Positions 21,830 through 34,790 of a stretch of 64,000 nucleotides of DNA are shown here, piece after piece. The notes under the pieces are model-generated. The model made no database searches. It was not told the DNA's origin and saw only the letters and a program-made list of their open reading frames with translations. Every line of letters begins with the position of its first letter. Position 1 is the first letter of the stretch. Position numbers and translations under genes: made by a program. Source of the stretch: Siphonodentalium dalli (lineage: Eukaryota > Mollusca > Scaphopoda > Gadilida > Siphonodentaliidae); contig CP136065.1 in NCBI GenBank assembly GCA_032622095.1, forward strand, positions 244,219,474 to 244,283,473, in the 5' to 3' direction.

Positions 21830-24800
21830 TCATGAATTATTACTATCATCACTGCATGTCGGTAATATTTGAGATTGCGTGGTATAAGCCTTCCACAAAC
21901 AATACGTACTGCATACTACACAGTCTGTGAATAAGTCAGCTTCATCAATTAAATCAAATAACTCCGGTGGACGTGCAGTGATAATTACATTCAATTGTAC
22001 ATCTGGGCAAAGGCTGTCTAGTTTGAGAATACATTGAATATTGAACTGGTTCATTAACTCATACCATATGTCTTTGCGATATTCCGCAATGGCGGGGCAG
22101 TTTATGATGACGTGTTAAGGGAGATCATCATAAGCAACACCACATTTGTTGCAAGTTACAAACACTGACTCAGTACAGGCCATGATGCCGGCCACAGTCA
22201 GGTATGCTATTTTGTGTGTAGGGAACTTTCGACAGCAACGCCACAAATGGGAGACTGATAACTGTGGGTGTATAACATGAAAGCGACTGAGTGATTTGTC
22301 GCCGATCACCGCGCTTTTCCATCCGTGTTCTGAATATTCAGATATTGCCTTGCGCACTATACTTTTTCCATGACGACTTTGTTGGGAATTCACTTTCAGA
22401 AACAAAATTTGTAAAATACGACATCAACTGGTGGTTACCCAGAATATTTGCAATATCGGAAATGAAGGATTTTCCTGAAACCACATCTATGAAGAACGAG
22501 TGCAGCCTTAATAAGAAAACCGATTTGGCTGCCTTCTCAGTTGTGAGGGCGCATAGACTTCCGAAGAAGAGAAGCTTCTTTTTTTTCAATAAAACTGTGA
22601 ATATTACCTATTCCCAGCAACCCTTCTTCAATGTTGGTTCGTGTTTTGGAATGCAAACCTTGGATCGTTTTAAGGCAAAATCGGTGAGTTCTTTCCAGGG
22701 ATAATACATCTGAATCGATCAAGCCACATAGCAGTTCGCATCCAAAGAGACCTATTTGCAATATTATAGATGTATAGATTGTCCTACTGCTGACTGGTGT
22801 TATACCTCCAGCATACATACCGATGTTGGACATAGCAAAATAGCTTGACCTAAGCTTCTGTTTTATTTCGTCAATGAATTCACCGGTTTTATTATGCTTA
22901 TGTATAGGGACACCTAAGTGTGTAAGACTTTCAACTTCAGATACCTGTTTCCCACACAGAGTCCATGCCCGGATAGTACTCGTCTTATTGTGCTCATTTT
23001 TACTTTCATTAAAGACGATAACAACTGACTTTTGTTCATTATATCGATACCTCCATTTTCGACTGTAATTAGTTCATATAGTCAGTAGCTGCTGAAGACC
23101 TTTTTTTCCGAAACAGAGAGAAGTGTCATGTCATCAGCTTGTGTTGTGCATGAACAGTTTACAGAATACATATTCAGCCCTGCTCCCGAGTTTGCCAGTT
23201 CTACCAAAAGTTGGTCAACAAGGGGCATGTAAACAAGAGGTGAAATAACGCCTCCTTGTTTTGTTCCTTGCTCTATTTGAAATTGTCTGGACTGGCAATC
23301 TCCGTATTTTACGAAACAAGAGGTACATTTAAGCATCTGATGAAACAGTAGCCATGATTTTCCATCAAAGCCAAGCATGTGCAGATTATATAGCAAACCG
23401 TCAATCCAGACGGTGTCAAATGCCTTATGGACATCAAGGAAACATGTGAATAATATACTGTTGTTTTCTAATGCAAATGCTTTAGATTCATATATGATAA
23501 ATGAGTCCATAAGGCAGTTGACACCATTCTGAAAACCGTGTTGCAGTTTGTGTACTTTTACCATATTGGGTACGTGAGAATTGAATCTTGATAAGATAAC
23601 TTTCTCAAGCAGTTTGTAAATGGTAGGGAGCAGGGTTATCGCGCGATAGCTGTCAAACAACTTTCGGGGTTTGTTGCCTCCTTTATATAGAGGAACTATT
23701 ACCCCAATCTTGGCATGTTCTGGTATATAGGAGAATTGCATGATACCAGTCAATAGTGCAGCTAGGCATTTGATCAGTCCTGTACCACAAAGGACCAAGT
23801 TTTCATTGTAGACATTATCCCAACCCGCGGCTTTGTTTAAGTTGAGAGTTTTCAAAGCAATCTCTATCTCATCTTGGTGTACGGCTTCTGTGACATATTT
23901 AGAGTTACTCCCCATTTCACATACTCTGTCGTTGGCGAGGAAATCGACAGTGTCGTTTACAAATTGAAAGTGACTGTGATCAAAGCTATCGTGTGCCAGA
24001 GGTTTGTAAAGTGACTCGAAGTAGTCGGCCCCCACCCCTTGGAAATTTCTGAGGAATTTCGCAGGGTAGATCCGTTGTATTCAAACATCTTATTTGGTCT
24101 ATTTTCATGGTTGCGCCGCGATTTCATTATTTTAAAGAACGATCCTTGGTCTACTTCGGCGGCTCTGTCTAATTTAGTATTGCGTTCGCTTAGAAATTGA
24201 TTGCAGCATTGTCTAAATTCACGTCTGAAAGTGCATTTTGTAGTTTTATATTCTGCATCCAATGCGTTGTCCGTTTCTCGTGGTTTACCAACATTGATCC
24301 AATTCCGCTGTGTATTCTCATCATAGAATGTAAGTCCTTCAATCGGAAGTTCCAAAAGGGCTTAAGGTAGCTTTTGAACGTGTTGTGTGGAATCGTTTCA
24401 CTAGATGCTCTCTGGATAGCGGAGATTATAGAATTATAAAGAGTGTCTACTTCATCTCGGTTGTTGATGTTGTTGTTTTGCGGTAGAAATGATTCAAGAC
24501 TGCGTTTATATATAGTGGTTGAATTTGGTGAGGATTTAAATTTCTTCCAGTTATAAAATTGGGTCGAGCTACCTGTCTGCCGTTCGGAACTGCTATATTG
24601 AATATCGCATTTGAATAAACATACAATGGGCCTATGATTTGACACATCAGTAGCATCGTCATAAATTATTTCAGCATACACTAGAGTCATATTCATGTCG
24701 CTTTGCGAAGAAAAAACATAATCAATAGAAGTTCCCTCGCCACCAGAGGTAGGAATACATGTAGCTTGTCTACCAACACAAAGACGACTGTCATTGACTG

Positions 24801-25165
24801 GTGTAAATTGTTTTGGTTCAAGCAGTTTACGGAGTGAGTTGTCTCTCGGGCGTGATTTAGAAAGTGATCAGTTAAAGTCGCCCATTATGATAACATGGCC
24901 TAGGGGGAAATATGTATCTATAATGCCACCAAGCGATTGCAAATATTGTAAATGAAATTCGTCGGTGTAGTTGGTTGACGGTAGATAAACTTGGAATATA
25001 TAAAGATAATTCTACTTGGATACCGCAAATTCTATCGTCATCAATTTGTATGGTCGAGACGTACGGATCCAGTACTTCCTTCCAAATAAGCGCTACACCG
25101 CCTTTATGTGCACCGCCTTGATTTCTTATCAAACAGGTGTCTAGCGTTCCTATATAACTCACACG
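21830..25165 (-). mobile_element. Decayed Jockey/CR1-like LINE (EN, RT, C-terminal zinc motif)
   Basis: Read on the minus strand. An apurinic endonuclease domain shows GGVALIWKEVLD (about 25.1 kb), VIIMGDFN followed by a TGA (about 24.88 kb), SIDYVF and SNHRPI, where SDHRPI is usual. A linker follows, with YLKPFWNFRLKDL. The reverse transcriptase at 24035-23090 has LNKAAGWDNVYNENL, FLDVHKAFDTVW (motif A), GTKQGGVISPLVY (motif B) and TQADDMTLL (motif C). The RT C-part and thumb follow in other frames (22.8-22.5 kb). A C-terminal CNKCG-H-CP motif lies at about 22.14-22.10 kb and the end is near 21.83 kb. Several frameshifts and stops (for example LP then stop before HVIINCP) make it inactive. 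The nearest family is the Jockey/CR1 group; exact clade not resolved. Confidence 0.85.
23082..24035 (-). pseudogene. LINE reverse transcriptase, longest intact block
   Basis: A 317-codon open frame covers the fingers and palm of the RT. Catalytic aspartates are seen in FLDVHKAFD and in QADDM. GTKQGGVISPL is the substrate-contacting motif B. The frame ends shortly after motif C in SEKKVFSSY, and homologous sequence continues in another frame, so the block is part of a broken ORF2. Not a host gene. Confidence 0.85.
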
Positions 25166-25660
25166 TTTGACGTGTCATACAATTGTTTCAGACAATTTTT
25201 CTATACACTTTCTCTGTATTAAGCATATATTTCCACAGTTTTGAAAGTGCCTTATTCCAAAATGGTTTGTGGGTTCGGTGAAGGGTGCGCGACTTAGATG
25301 ACCGGTTATACACACCTATGTTAGTGGTCAGTTCCCGTTTCATGCATGCTCTTCTATATCAACTTGTTGGAATGCTTCGATTCTGTCCATCGTGGCCCTT
25401 AAATCAGACTGGAATTTATTATCCGCCATAAACGTCAGAGGAATTTCATTGAGTTTGAATAATTTGTTGCTTCAAGGGACCGGCGTCCGGTTGGTTCATT
25501 ATAAGGGAGGTAGTGTATTCCGGTATATAGTCAAATAATAATTGCGTGGTCCGGTACCTTATTCCTGAGACTAACGACTGGAACCGATATTCCTCATTAA
25601 TACTCTCACATTCAGTAATACGATCATTGCTACAACAAGTCAAATGTTCATTAAGGCATG
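25165..25660 (-). mobile_element. Second LINE-like fragment abutting the LINE
   Basis: Minus-strand frames here read HRTHKPFWNKALSKLWKYML and, further 5', ECESINEEYRFQSLV. The KPFWN-x-x-L phrase is the linker normally found after the endonuclease, yet here it lies before the endonuclease of the neighbouring LINE. It therefore seems to belong to a different, truncated copy. Short and degenerate; assignment is tentative. Confidence 0.5.
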
Positions 25661-25686
25661 CGATGATGCAGCATTAAACACCTTAT

Positions 25687-25854
25687 GCCAGTGCATTCTA
25701 TTATATATGCGAGTCTCCCATAGGGAGCCTCTCATATATAATAAAATGCACTGGATTAAAATTTCAAGCTAAATATAGTTAGACCAATTGTTAGGCCAAT
25801 GCTTCTCTTATATATGGGCGACTCGCATATATAAGAGAATGCATTGGCACAGGG
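25687..25854. mobile_element. Paired hairpin element (GCCA[A/G]TGCATTC family)
   Basis: The first hairpin is 25687-25754 (GCCAGTGCATTCTATTATAT; centre CTCCC-ATA-GGGAG). The second is 25795-25848 and is shorter, having lost most of one arm centre. It is followed by ACAGGG, matching the right border at 16574-16579. A 40 bp A/T-rich spacer separates them. The centre differs from H1 (CGACC/GGTCG) but stays complementary. Confidence 0.85.
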
Positions 25855-26221
25855 TTTTCGCAAAACTTCAGGAAGCTCCAGGTTAAAGAAACTCAAACAA
25901 GGAAGTTTCGAGTTTGGGATGATACCCGGGAATATTTTAAAGGGCTGTCAGCCATGTCCTACATCCCACTTTAGTTTTGCTGTAATGTCACTGAAGAGCG
26001 CGTGTAAGGTTTGTGAGTCTGTGAGTAAATTTATGTATGTCCATATACAGTATGTGTTTGCATACTATGTATTCCGTACATGCCACCACTACGAGAAGAA
26101 AAGCCTCCCCCATTCCGAACCTGGACCGGCGATGAAAACTTATCTTGTTTTCTTTTATGAGTTGTGTGTATATATGTATCGTAATAAATATCATTTTGAG
26201 TGATGAATTATTGTAGTCCAG

Positions 26222-27310
26222 ACAGGGGGGCCGCACAAAAGTTTTATCATACAGGGCCGGGGTGGGTGGGTCCGAAGAGGTCCAAAATAATGAGTTTGTG
26301 CAAATTTTTTTCTATTCACATTTTTTCCCTTGTTTTAAGTTGTTTTCAAATATATTCATTAATAATTATGTTCTAATGCAGGTTATGGCATTTGCAGACA
26401 CTTAGGAACAGGGTAGGTATAATATATAAGTAATACAGGGGAGATCTTCCAAAAACATACCTATACCGGGCGGGGTGGGTGCATCTCAGAGGCCTGAACA
26501 AGATTGTTTGTGCAAATTTTTTTCAACCCACATTATGGACATTGTTTTAAGTTGTTTTCACTAATAAATGTGTTCTAACATAGATTATGACCTTAACCAA
26601 CACTTAAGAACATACATGTAGTAGGTATAAGATAAAGCACTCTCTGGTGCCAAATAAAAGTGATGACTGAATAGGAGTGCTGGTTTGCATTTCACCTCAA
26701 ATTAATATTGAATAGTGCCTGATAGTGCTGGCATTTTCACTCTGGCATGTCTAATGACCAAATAATACTAGTGCTGCAGAGTGCTGGCTAACAAAATACC
26801 TCAAATTAAAAAATAAACATGCCAGCCTGTTTATTTGGCTCCAAAGAGTGATACTATATAACTGGCATTGCAGGTATGGCTATAAGGTGTTCTGATATGA
26901 TGGTTGGTGGCACCTTTTTGGGAACAACAGTGAAGAAGTCATTAATTAGTAACTGGACTATTTATGTAAAAATTTAACACAATGTTGGCTTATTGGCACT
27001 ATAAATATTACCTCACAATATCTGTGCATACTGTAGAATAAAACACTTTTTATTTCAAAATGTATTTTTCAATGTCGAAAACAACATCATAACCGTTGAT
27101 AGTTTTTCAATTGTTTGAACACTTGGAATCTGCCAGAAACGGACCAATTTAAAACTTACCTTTGATTCTGTTTGATTTGGTCTTGAATAGATTTAAAATG
27201 ATTTTTTTTTTATTTTATCAGGCGGAAATTTTTGCACAAAAAGGGTGGGTAGCAAAAGGGATGTAAATGTTTGTTTGGGCCCTGTATGTGTAAAAAATTT
27301 CACGCCCCCT
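26222..27310. repeat. Internally duplicated GGGTGGGT-containing repeat
   Basis: Two diverged direct copies of about 180-190 bp, 26250-26440 and 26465-26640, share CGGGGTGGGTGGGTCC/CGGGGTGGGTGCATC, TTTGTGCAAATTTTTTTCxA, TTGTTTTAAGTTGTTTTCA and GTTCTAAxxxAGxTTATG. A further stretch (26650-26820) repeats AGTGCTGG and CACCTCAAATTA words. A related GTGCAAAAA/GGGTGGGT pattern in inverse order closes the region at 27225-27265. Probably one non-autonomous element, family unknown. Confidence 0.55.
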
Positions 27311-27749
27311 CCCCCTGGTCCAGAGTGCTGAAACTCAAACATGTCCGCGAATTACTATTCATATCATGCATGGCAGACAAGGTGATGACAATTACAAAGG
27401 TATTCTTCCACAAATATGTTAGGGTATCGTTGTCCCAGTCATGTAATGTGCAAGCTGAAAAATCTCTTTGACTAAACATTTACTCAACGCCGGTGTACTG
27501 ACAGATCCAAAAATGTTGAGTAAACTACCTCTACACAACGAGTTGAGTAAACTGTCTCTTTAGTCTGTTCTCCCGCACATCCGGACATTTATCTGCTTAT
27601 AATTATAATTTGTTTCATGTCGATAATCTGCTTGGGATTGCCTCATTTTGAGTCGGCAATGAAAAATGGGAGCGTTTTAGTCACATTGTCGACTCATAAT
27701 GACTTCAGTATAGATGCAATATGTGCGGACAATGGCACACATAAACCAA

Positions 27750-27890
27750 CTCACGACTTATCAGGTGTACGCTCTTTAAAATGTGTGTTCACTCTGGATC
27801 GCTCCATAAAACGGAATAACGGATATATGAGTCCACTATCTGCTTATTTCAGAGTCAAATAATATAATATGAACATATTTGAACATTATA
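27750..27890. repeat. Dispersed 140 bp repeat, copy 1
   Basis: CGACTTATCAGGTGTACGCT, ATGTGTGTTCACT and TGCTTATTTCAGAGTCAAAT match 34655-34790 (CGACTTACCAGATGAACGCT and so on) in the same orientation with moderate divergence. The short open frames across it are not conserved genes. Confidence 0.65.
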
Positions 27891-28129
27891 CGAATATCTT
27901 GAATAATTTCTTGTATCCTGACAGTTTCCTTGGTTACCGCTTGTTTGGCATGCAGTGGAATGATTTGCCAGAGAACTTAACCATACGGTATTGTACTGGC
28001 GTCCTCGGTATGTTCTACTACTTGCGAGCCACACCATTGCCAGTAATGGCTAAACCAGTGGTAAACACATAAACACATTTTGTTTCCGGTCGCGTGGATG
28101 ATACCACATTGATGGTCGGGAAGACTTCC

Positions 28130-28361
28130 GGTCACAAACATGACCATCAACGATCATTTCAGTGGAACGTGGGTAAATTATGAGTGCGACATCATCAACT
28201 ACATCCGGTGGTAACCTGGACGGTCTCGACGGTTCTTACATCACCAGGGGAAGGTGTTTATTTGCGAGACGGGGGAGGATACCATTCACGGGGTCTACAT
28301 AGGGTACGGAGCATGCACCAACACAAGGAGAGTTGGGATTATTTGTGAGATAAAAGTATAA
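28130..28361 (+). pseudogene. Possible broken extracellular-domain exon (uncertain)
   Basis: Two nearby frames give cysteine-containing phrases. FSGTWVNYECDIINYIRW is followed by a stop. After a frame change, GKVFICETGEDTIHGVYIGY is followed by CTNTRRVGIICEIKV and a TAA at about 28359. The repeated 'FICE / IICE' endings resemble the C-terminus of C-type lectin-like domains, but no WxD or QPD/EPN signature is seen and the frame is broken. I would not name a family with confidence. Confidence 0.25.
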
Positions 28362-28804
28362 GGAACAATATTACAACATTCAAGCTATATTGTTCGATAA
28401 CATGGCTTCAGATCTATTTTCGTTTTGACCAGCCAAGACAGCGAACTGAGTAGTGTTTATAGTGAAGAGTTTACGTTGAATGATACATTGATATAATGAT
28501 GACTGTTAATGATATAGATTTAGCGTACATGAAGCCTTAATCCTCTCTGGGTCATTTTATTAGTTGGGGTAATTGAACTACAATCTTGAGGAGATTATCT
28601 TTAATCTTTTAAACCTTTAATACAATCAGGTGTGGTTGATGATCGGGTGTATCGATTAGTTCCCCATAGTCGCTCAGTCACGACTCGTCTCGAAGACGGC
28701 TGTACGGATGACCCAACCTTTTGAAATCGGTATATCGGACTATAGAATGACTCGGAATCATCATGCTTGGGAGGAAATATTATACAGTTATCGCCCGCGA
28801 TTGA

Positions 28805-28915
28805 GTGAGACACGGGGATTTGTCGCCCGATCGAGACCTGGAATGTCACCCGAGGGCCGCCAGGCCCGAGGGTGACATTCTAGGTCGAGAGCGGCGACAA
28901 ATCCCCATGTCTCAC
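28805..28915. repeat. Long palindrome (arms ~47 bp)
   Basis: GTGAGACACGGGGATTTGTC at 28805 is mirrored by GACAAATCCCCATGTCTCAC ending at 28915. The inner arms TGTCACCCGAGGG/CCCGAGGGTGACA flank a CGCC centre. A few arm mismatches. Foldback-type element or the joined ends of a DNA transposon. Confidence 0.88.
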
Positions 28916-29299
28916 GAAAACAAGGGTGATAACTGTTTTGTTATCCGACAAAGGAGTACACACGAACCTCCTTAATAGCAGGCATAAATGCGCGCATATA
29001 TTCTTTAATCCAGTTCGAAAAGTTAATTTTATGTTGGAATCATCGCTATTTAGAAAATAAAACATTCATAATCTAGATCAATTAACAGACCCGTCGTTTG
29101 CGCAGCTATTCTCCGGTCAGTTTGCTGGTTGCATGGTGGAAATCGGTTCACGGAAAGAGGAGTAAAGCAATTTCGAAGTTGAGTAGCCATGTAGCGAAAT
29201 GTTCGGTTTCGTTTCAAATGAGCGTGAAGCCGCCGACAGACGTGTTAATTTCCAGAATGCTAAAATGTGAAACTAACACGTTGTAGTTGTGCAAAAAGA

Positions 29300-32002
29300 A
29301 ATTGACATATGTCACAGATCGTTACGCGACATGCGGGTATTCTCTGAAGTCTGAGGAATGTATTGAAGAAAAGAAATAGTCAATTGATAAACAGCAAAGA
29401 GTGGCTATTTGATCTAGTACATAAACGTAGTTGTAACGTATGTACATCGTATGTGCAATTGTCTGCAGCACATACCAACTGCATAATGAGGTTAATCTAT
29501 TTGTCCCACGGTCATTATTATTGATATAAAAAGGTCCAATAGGAACATTACACCTTATAACGGATTTGTGTCTGTGATAACACCATTTATACATAGCATG
29601 ATTTAATTGGAAATAAAAATTCACACAATTATGCAAATTAGCAAACACCACAGTTCGCGGTTGTTATGAAATAGTGGGGTTTATAAAAACAGTGTTTTTC
29701 GAAATTGTTAGAGAGCTGTCAGAGAATCTCTGCGCGTTTAGTTCTTCATAGGTATGTGTTTACTGGTAACAGCTGAGCGGTCAATAACTGAGACAATGTT
29801 ACCCCCGAGGGTAATATGGTGATTTACGGCCCGCCATGTGACGCACTCTCAGCCAATCAGAAGAGAGGAAAATGGGATGAAGGATAACAAAAGCTTTTAT
29901 TGCACACCCAATGGCCAATTTGCGCGAAATGCAGTAAAATACCGAAGAATTCAAAACGGTCAATAAAACATTGTGTATTGTTCTTGAACGATAGAAACCG
30001 ATTACGTAAACGACGTCATTGACGAGGTCAACTTTAACAGTAAATTTCTTCAGTAAATTATGAGGTATAGCCTACATTAAGCACATGCTTGTTCAATAAA
30101 TTATCGACCTAAATTTTAGTACATTACACGTTACAATCTTCAGAATGTGCAATAACAAAGCTTTGTTAACATATTAACGTTATTGCACTCATTTGTCATC
30201 CCGCGAGATGAAACTCGACCACCCGCTTCTCGTAGATAGAATAGATTCATGGCTATGATACACTTAATGAGTCCTCGAATCAATTCGGTACACATATACA
30301 TGCACATACATCGTGTTAATGAGATATGGCGACCATTTATTCGCCACCATTCACAATGATCGGTATATTAATCTGTTTAGGCAAATTCTATAGATATATA
30401 ACGTAGATCAAATGCATTATTCATATCACCAGAACTAGCGATGTAACAATTTTGTATAATACATGGCGTTGGGTTTCATACAATTTAGTTGATACATGTT
30501 GAAATGGGTACAGGTAATAGATTGGTCTGAAAATATGTGGTGGTATGTGTGTATTATACCACAATGAGCTACAGTACATACATGGTGCTACATAGATTAT
30601 GTAACGTGAATGTCATGGAGCTCTAGTCCTTTGTCAGTCATCATATTAGCTACAATGCATACATGGTGCTACATAGATATAGTGCTACATATATTTACGG
30701 ATTTAAGAGTCATCTCCCATATTGAGGATCTGAGAAACGACCGCGAACTTATTACTATATGCTGTATTTTAAAGTTGTGTTGAAAATCCAAAAATCGTAA
30801 CGTAACAATAGATAGGTTGTAGTAGCCTATCCGTAATAATTATATATTGTCGTTCATTGTGTGAAAGGCGTCTATAAAAATACAGTGATCGCCATATGGC
30901 TTAGTTTTGATTCATTAGTGGCAATCACATCATTCGTCGTAGAATCTTACGAAACACAAAGCGCTAAGCTATAACCTGATAACAACATAATTAAGTACAA
31001 TATAATCACGTCACGCAGATCATAACCCCCTTACTGCGAGTCGCAAGCACGGTTGTACCACAAACGGACTTTTGGTCGCCAATTCTGCGAAAATGTTTTT
31101 GGACCGTGCGAAAAACGACGGAGACTCTCTACCCACGTCCCTCAGGTAGGTCTTCTCCAATAGTCAATATTAATCGTGTGTGATTAGACAAAACGTTTAA
31201 AATACTTCGCCCATGATATAAATTGCCGCGATAACAATTATCACTAACATATTGAATCCGACATTCTGAACACATTGTTAAAACCAAATATAGTGAAATA
31301 AATGTTCCAGAGAGCATATGATTTCTAATTAGGTGCAAACAATATGATTCAAAGCTCAAGACAACAAGGTTCGATTTTCAATTCCAATGTTAAATTGAGT
31401 TTAGCATCGGATATCTATATTACATTTTAATTTTGGAAAAAAAGCTTAACTTACATTCACAATTGTCATACGAACAGCTATGACATAAATAGAAATAGTG
31501 ATGCTATATCAGTCAATCATATGCACGTATCCATGTATGCACTGTATATTATATCTCTTGTTATGTAAGTAATTCCATAAGTATGTATATTCATCTCAAT
31601 TGGTGGAGGAATACATCAGTTCTCCCTCCCTCGCTCTCACCCTCTGGGGTAGGCCACCGATAATAGACAATGTCACACCATGTGTTATATACTAAACGAT
31701 GAGAGTACATCATGATAGTTATGGGCCATAAAAGTGTACAGAGGACAGACATCTTGATGGTCCAGAACACAATATGTCATAGTGGGGAATTTGATTCGAC
31801 TTCCGTTTATGGACAATAGGGTATGATTGCCAACTTGAAGGCGGATACCCCACTGTTTGCTTCACACTGCATATCAATTTCATTGTAATTACTTATTGTC
31901 ATTCAAGATATTCAACTTGATAAATACGAACTCATGAACTGTTCTGTTGCAAAATCTGTACTGGGTGAACTCTCGGCGAGGTGTTACGCGGTTAGATGCC
32001 GG
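29300..32002. other. Region without recognised genes
   Basis: AT-rich sequence with only short open frames and no motif I can name. Local words such as CATACATGGTGCTACATAGAT recur twice at 30577-30680, so a minor duplication is present. Confidence 0.4.
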
Positions 32003-33357
32003 TAAGGCCCGTTCCAAACGACGGATTTTTGTCGACTCGAATCTAATACCAGACCCACAATTGTATTAAATGCGTCTAAAATGCGACGTTTGAAACAATT
32101 AGATCCGTTAGACCCCGAAGCCACGACAAATAGTTTTCATGGCTGGCTCAACCGATTTTCGTGGCTGGTTAACTAGCTAAGCCGGCTCAGTCACGACGTT
32201 CGTGGCTGACGAAATATGGCGGCTGAGCCGGCTGAGATGTTGTCATTCAGCGTATTCTCGTTTCCGAAACGTTCCTAACCCCCTGTTACCGGTTATAGAC
32301 GCCGTTTTTTTTTTAGCGTTTGTGGTGAACCCGTAGAATTCCAGACCACACGTAATCTTTTGATGTTGGGCCTTTCCATTATGGCGAAAATTCACGAAGG
32401 ACTGGTATGGATATACTATATGTAGTTTCCCATCTAATCGGTATGAGAAGTTACATTTGGGACTTCTGTCGACTTCAGACTGCTACCATCACTGCCATCT
32501 TGCGATATATGCATGCATCATTGAATGATGAACCCGATAGTAATGATATATAATATTTCAAACTATTTTCTATTCTTATGTGTATTATATATTGACAAAT
32601 GCCAGCGATGTCCGAGACTGTGTTGTCGATATAAACAATTTATATTTTAACCCTTTCAATACCGAATGGATGCGCTCATTCAGTTATATGAAAGCATGCA
32701 TTGGGATAGTCTATTCCACACTAAGGGGGCCGGTGTTCTGATAATATAACAACCATGCCGTGTCCATGTGAGTATATGCCAATATTAGGTAATGTGGTTT
32801 AGTTCTTTGCGATTCACAGTACAGTTGTGCTTGACATATAAGCCCATGCACATGGCTCAGCCATTTTACAATTCCGGTGGCGGAGATTTTTAAATGTGGC
32901 TGGCGTTAGCGATAATATGGCTGGCGGCGGCTTGTGGCCAATATGGCTGGCGGCGGCGGCGTGCGATGGCGGCTTCGGGCTCTAAGATCCGTGTCAGACG
33001 CACCACAGACGAATCTCCGTCCAATTCAGACGAATCTTCGTCGGTGATGCGTCTGAAATCCGTCTTGGTTTCAAACGACGGATTTTTGTCGACTCGAATC
33101 TAATACATGTGACGAGAAGAGCCGAAAGTTTCCGAATAACGAATGCAAATGCTATGATAATGATATGATAATGGTATAATAATGAGGGAGTTCCCCTTAT
33201 CTGCGGAAATACCCACATGACGTCATTTGTCGCACGCTATCTTTGTTATAAAGAAAGATATATCTATAAGAATTGCTTAGGTAACATTGCGAAAATTTTA
33301 ATTATTATGGCAGTTTGATTTCTCAACGAACATGGCATGTCACTGACTCACATCTTA

Positions 33358-33975
33358 TAATGGATATATTATCAATGATTTATAATAATTCATATATACC
33401 GGTATAAGGGATATGGGTTGTAGCAACTGATTTATAATAATTCATATATACCGATATTCCTTATTGTAAGGGATATGGGTGGTAGTCTCTGATGTATAAT
33501 AATTAATATATACCGGTATTACTTATTATAAGGGGTAGGGGTGGTGCCACTGATTAATAATAATTCATATATTTCGGTATTACTTATTATAAGGGGCAGA
33601 GTGGTAGCCTATGATTTATAATAATTTATATATACCGGTATTACTTAGTATGAGGGGTAGGGATAGTAGCCTATAATTTATAATATTCATAGATAACGGT
33701 ATTCCTTATTATAAAGAATATAGGGTGGTAGCCTATGATTTAACATAATTAATATATTCCGGTATTCCTTATTATAAGGGGCAGAGTGGTAGCCTCAGAT
33801 TTATAATAATTCATAAAAACCGGTATTACTTATTATGAGGGGTATGGATAGTAGCCTATGAATTATAATAATTTATGCTTTATAATAATTAATATATTCC
33901 GGTAATCCTTATTATAAGTGGTAGGTGGTGGTAGTATCTGATTTATAATAATTCTTGTATACCGGTATTTACATG
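33358..33975. repeat. ~60 bp minisatellite, about ten units
   Basis: Units of the type TGATTTATAATAATTCATAT, ATACCGGTATTxCTTATTAT, AAGGGGTAGGGTGGTAGCC are arrayed head to tail with substitutions and small indels. It lies inside the Harbinger-like element, so it may have expanded after insertion. Confidence 0.92.
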
Positions 33976-34110
33976 CATGGTATGCACATATATAGATGGC
34001 AATTGGTTGCACGATATAACATTTATTTGTAGCGCCTATTATAGTATATTATATACATGCATGTACTATATACATCCTCATATACTGAGCACATATATTC
34101 GCGCTGCAGT

Positions 34111-34111
<1 letters not shown>

Positions 34112-34158
<47 letters not shown>

Positions 34159-34160
34159 AT
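34112..34160. repeat. (TA)n microsatellite
   Basis: About twenty uninterrupted TA dinucleotides. Open frames of Ile-Tyr repeats across it are artefacts. Confidence 0.95.
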
Positions 34161-34654
34161 TTATACTGTATTTTAGTATATATATGTATAACATATACCG
34201 GTATATATAGGCCTCTATATCTACGCGTGACCAATTTTTGACGGTAACCGGGAATCCACCTTTAAATAAATCGACCGATGTATTAGATTCGACGCGACAA
34301 AGATCCGTCCGTCTGTAACAAAATCGACCGCAGACGCATCACGGACGGATTTAATACAATTAGATTCGAGTCGACAAAAATCCGTCGTTTGGAACGGGCC
34401 TAACATCTACGCAAACCTGGTTAGATAAATGGGTCTAATAAGTTGGACGGATGTAATGGTCCAGTTGTAAATCCATGAATGTCCCTGTGAACATAAGCAC
34501 AATATGGGCTTATTTTGAATGTCGCGTTTTAGGTCCATATTGAGCTTATTCGAGGAAAACTACCCTCCATATGGGCGTACAATGTGTCGTTCAAAATAAG
34601 CCCGGATAGAGCTTATTTCAATACGAATTTAAGGTACATTTTTCATCGACACGA

Positions 34655-34790
34655 CTTACCAGATGAACGCTCTTTATAATGTGTGTTCACTGCGGCCACC
34701 GCCATTCAACGGAATGACTTGTCTAAGTTCTTTATGAGCTTATTTCAGAATCAAATAAGTCTAGCATGAACCATTGTGAATATTGAGGTC
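34655..34790. repeat. Dispersed 140 bp repeat, copy 2
   Basis: Matches 27755-27890 in the same orientation (ACTTACCAGATGAACGCTCT, TGTGTGTTCACTGCGG, GAGCTTATTTCAGAATCAAA). Located just outside the right end of the Harbinger-like element. Confidence 0.65.

Larger units (their letters stand above)
32003..34403. mobile_element. PIF/Harbinger-like non-autonomous element (2.4 kb)
   Basis: The left end at 32006 reads GGCCCGTTCCAAACGACGGA then TTTTTGTCGACTCGAATCTAAT. The right end at 34400 is its exact inverse over more than 40 bases. TAA flanks both ends (32003-32005, 34401-34403), the 3 bp TWA-type target duplication expected of PIF/Harbinger transposons. A third copy of the end sequence lies inside at 33066-33106 in left orientation, with related GACGGATxT words around all three. 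No transposase is encoded. The interior has a GC-rich GGCTGGCGGCGG stretch (32895-32975) and a minisatellite. Confidence 0.8.
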
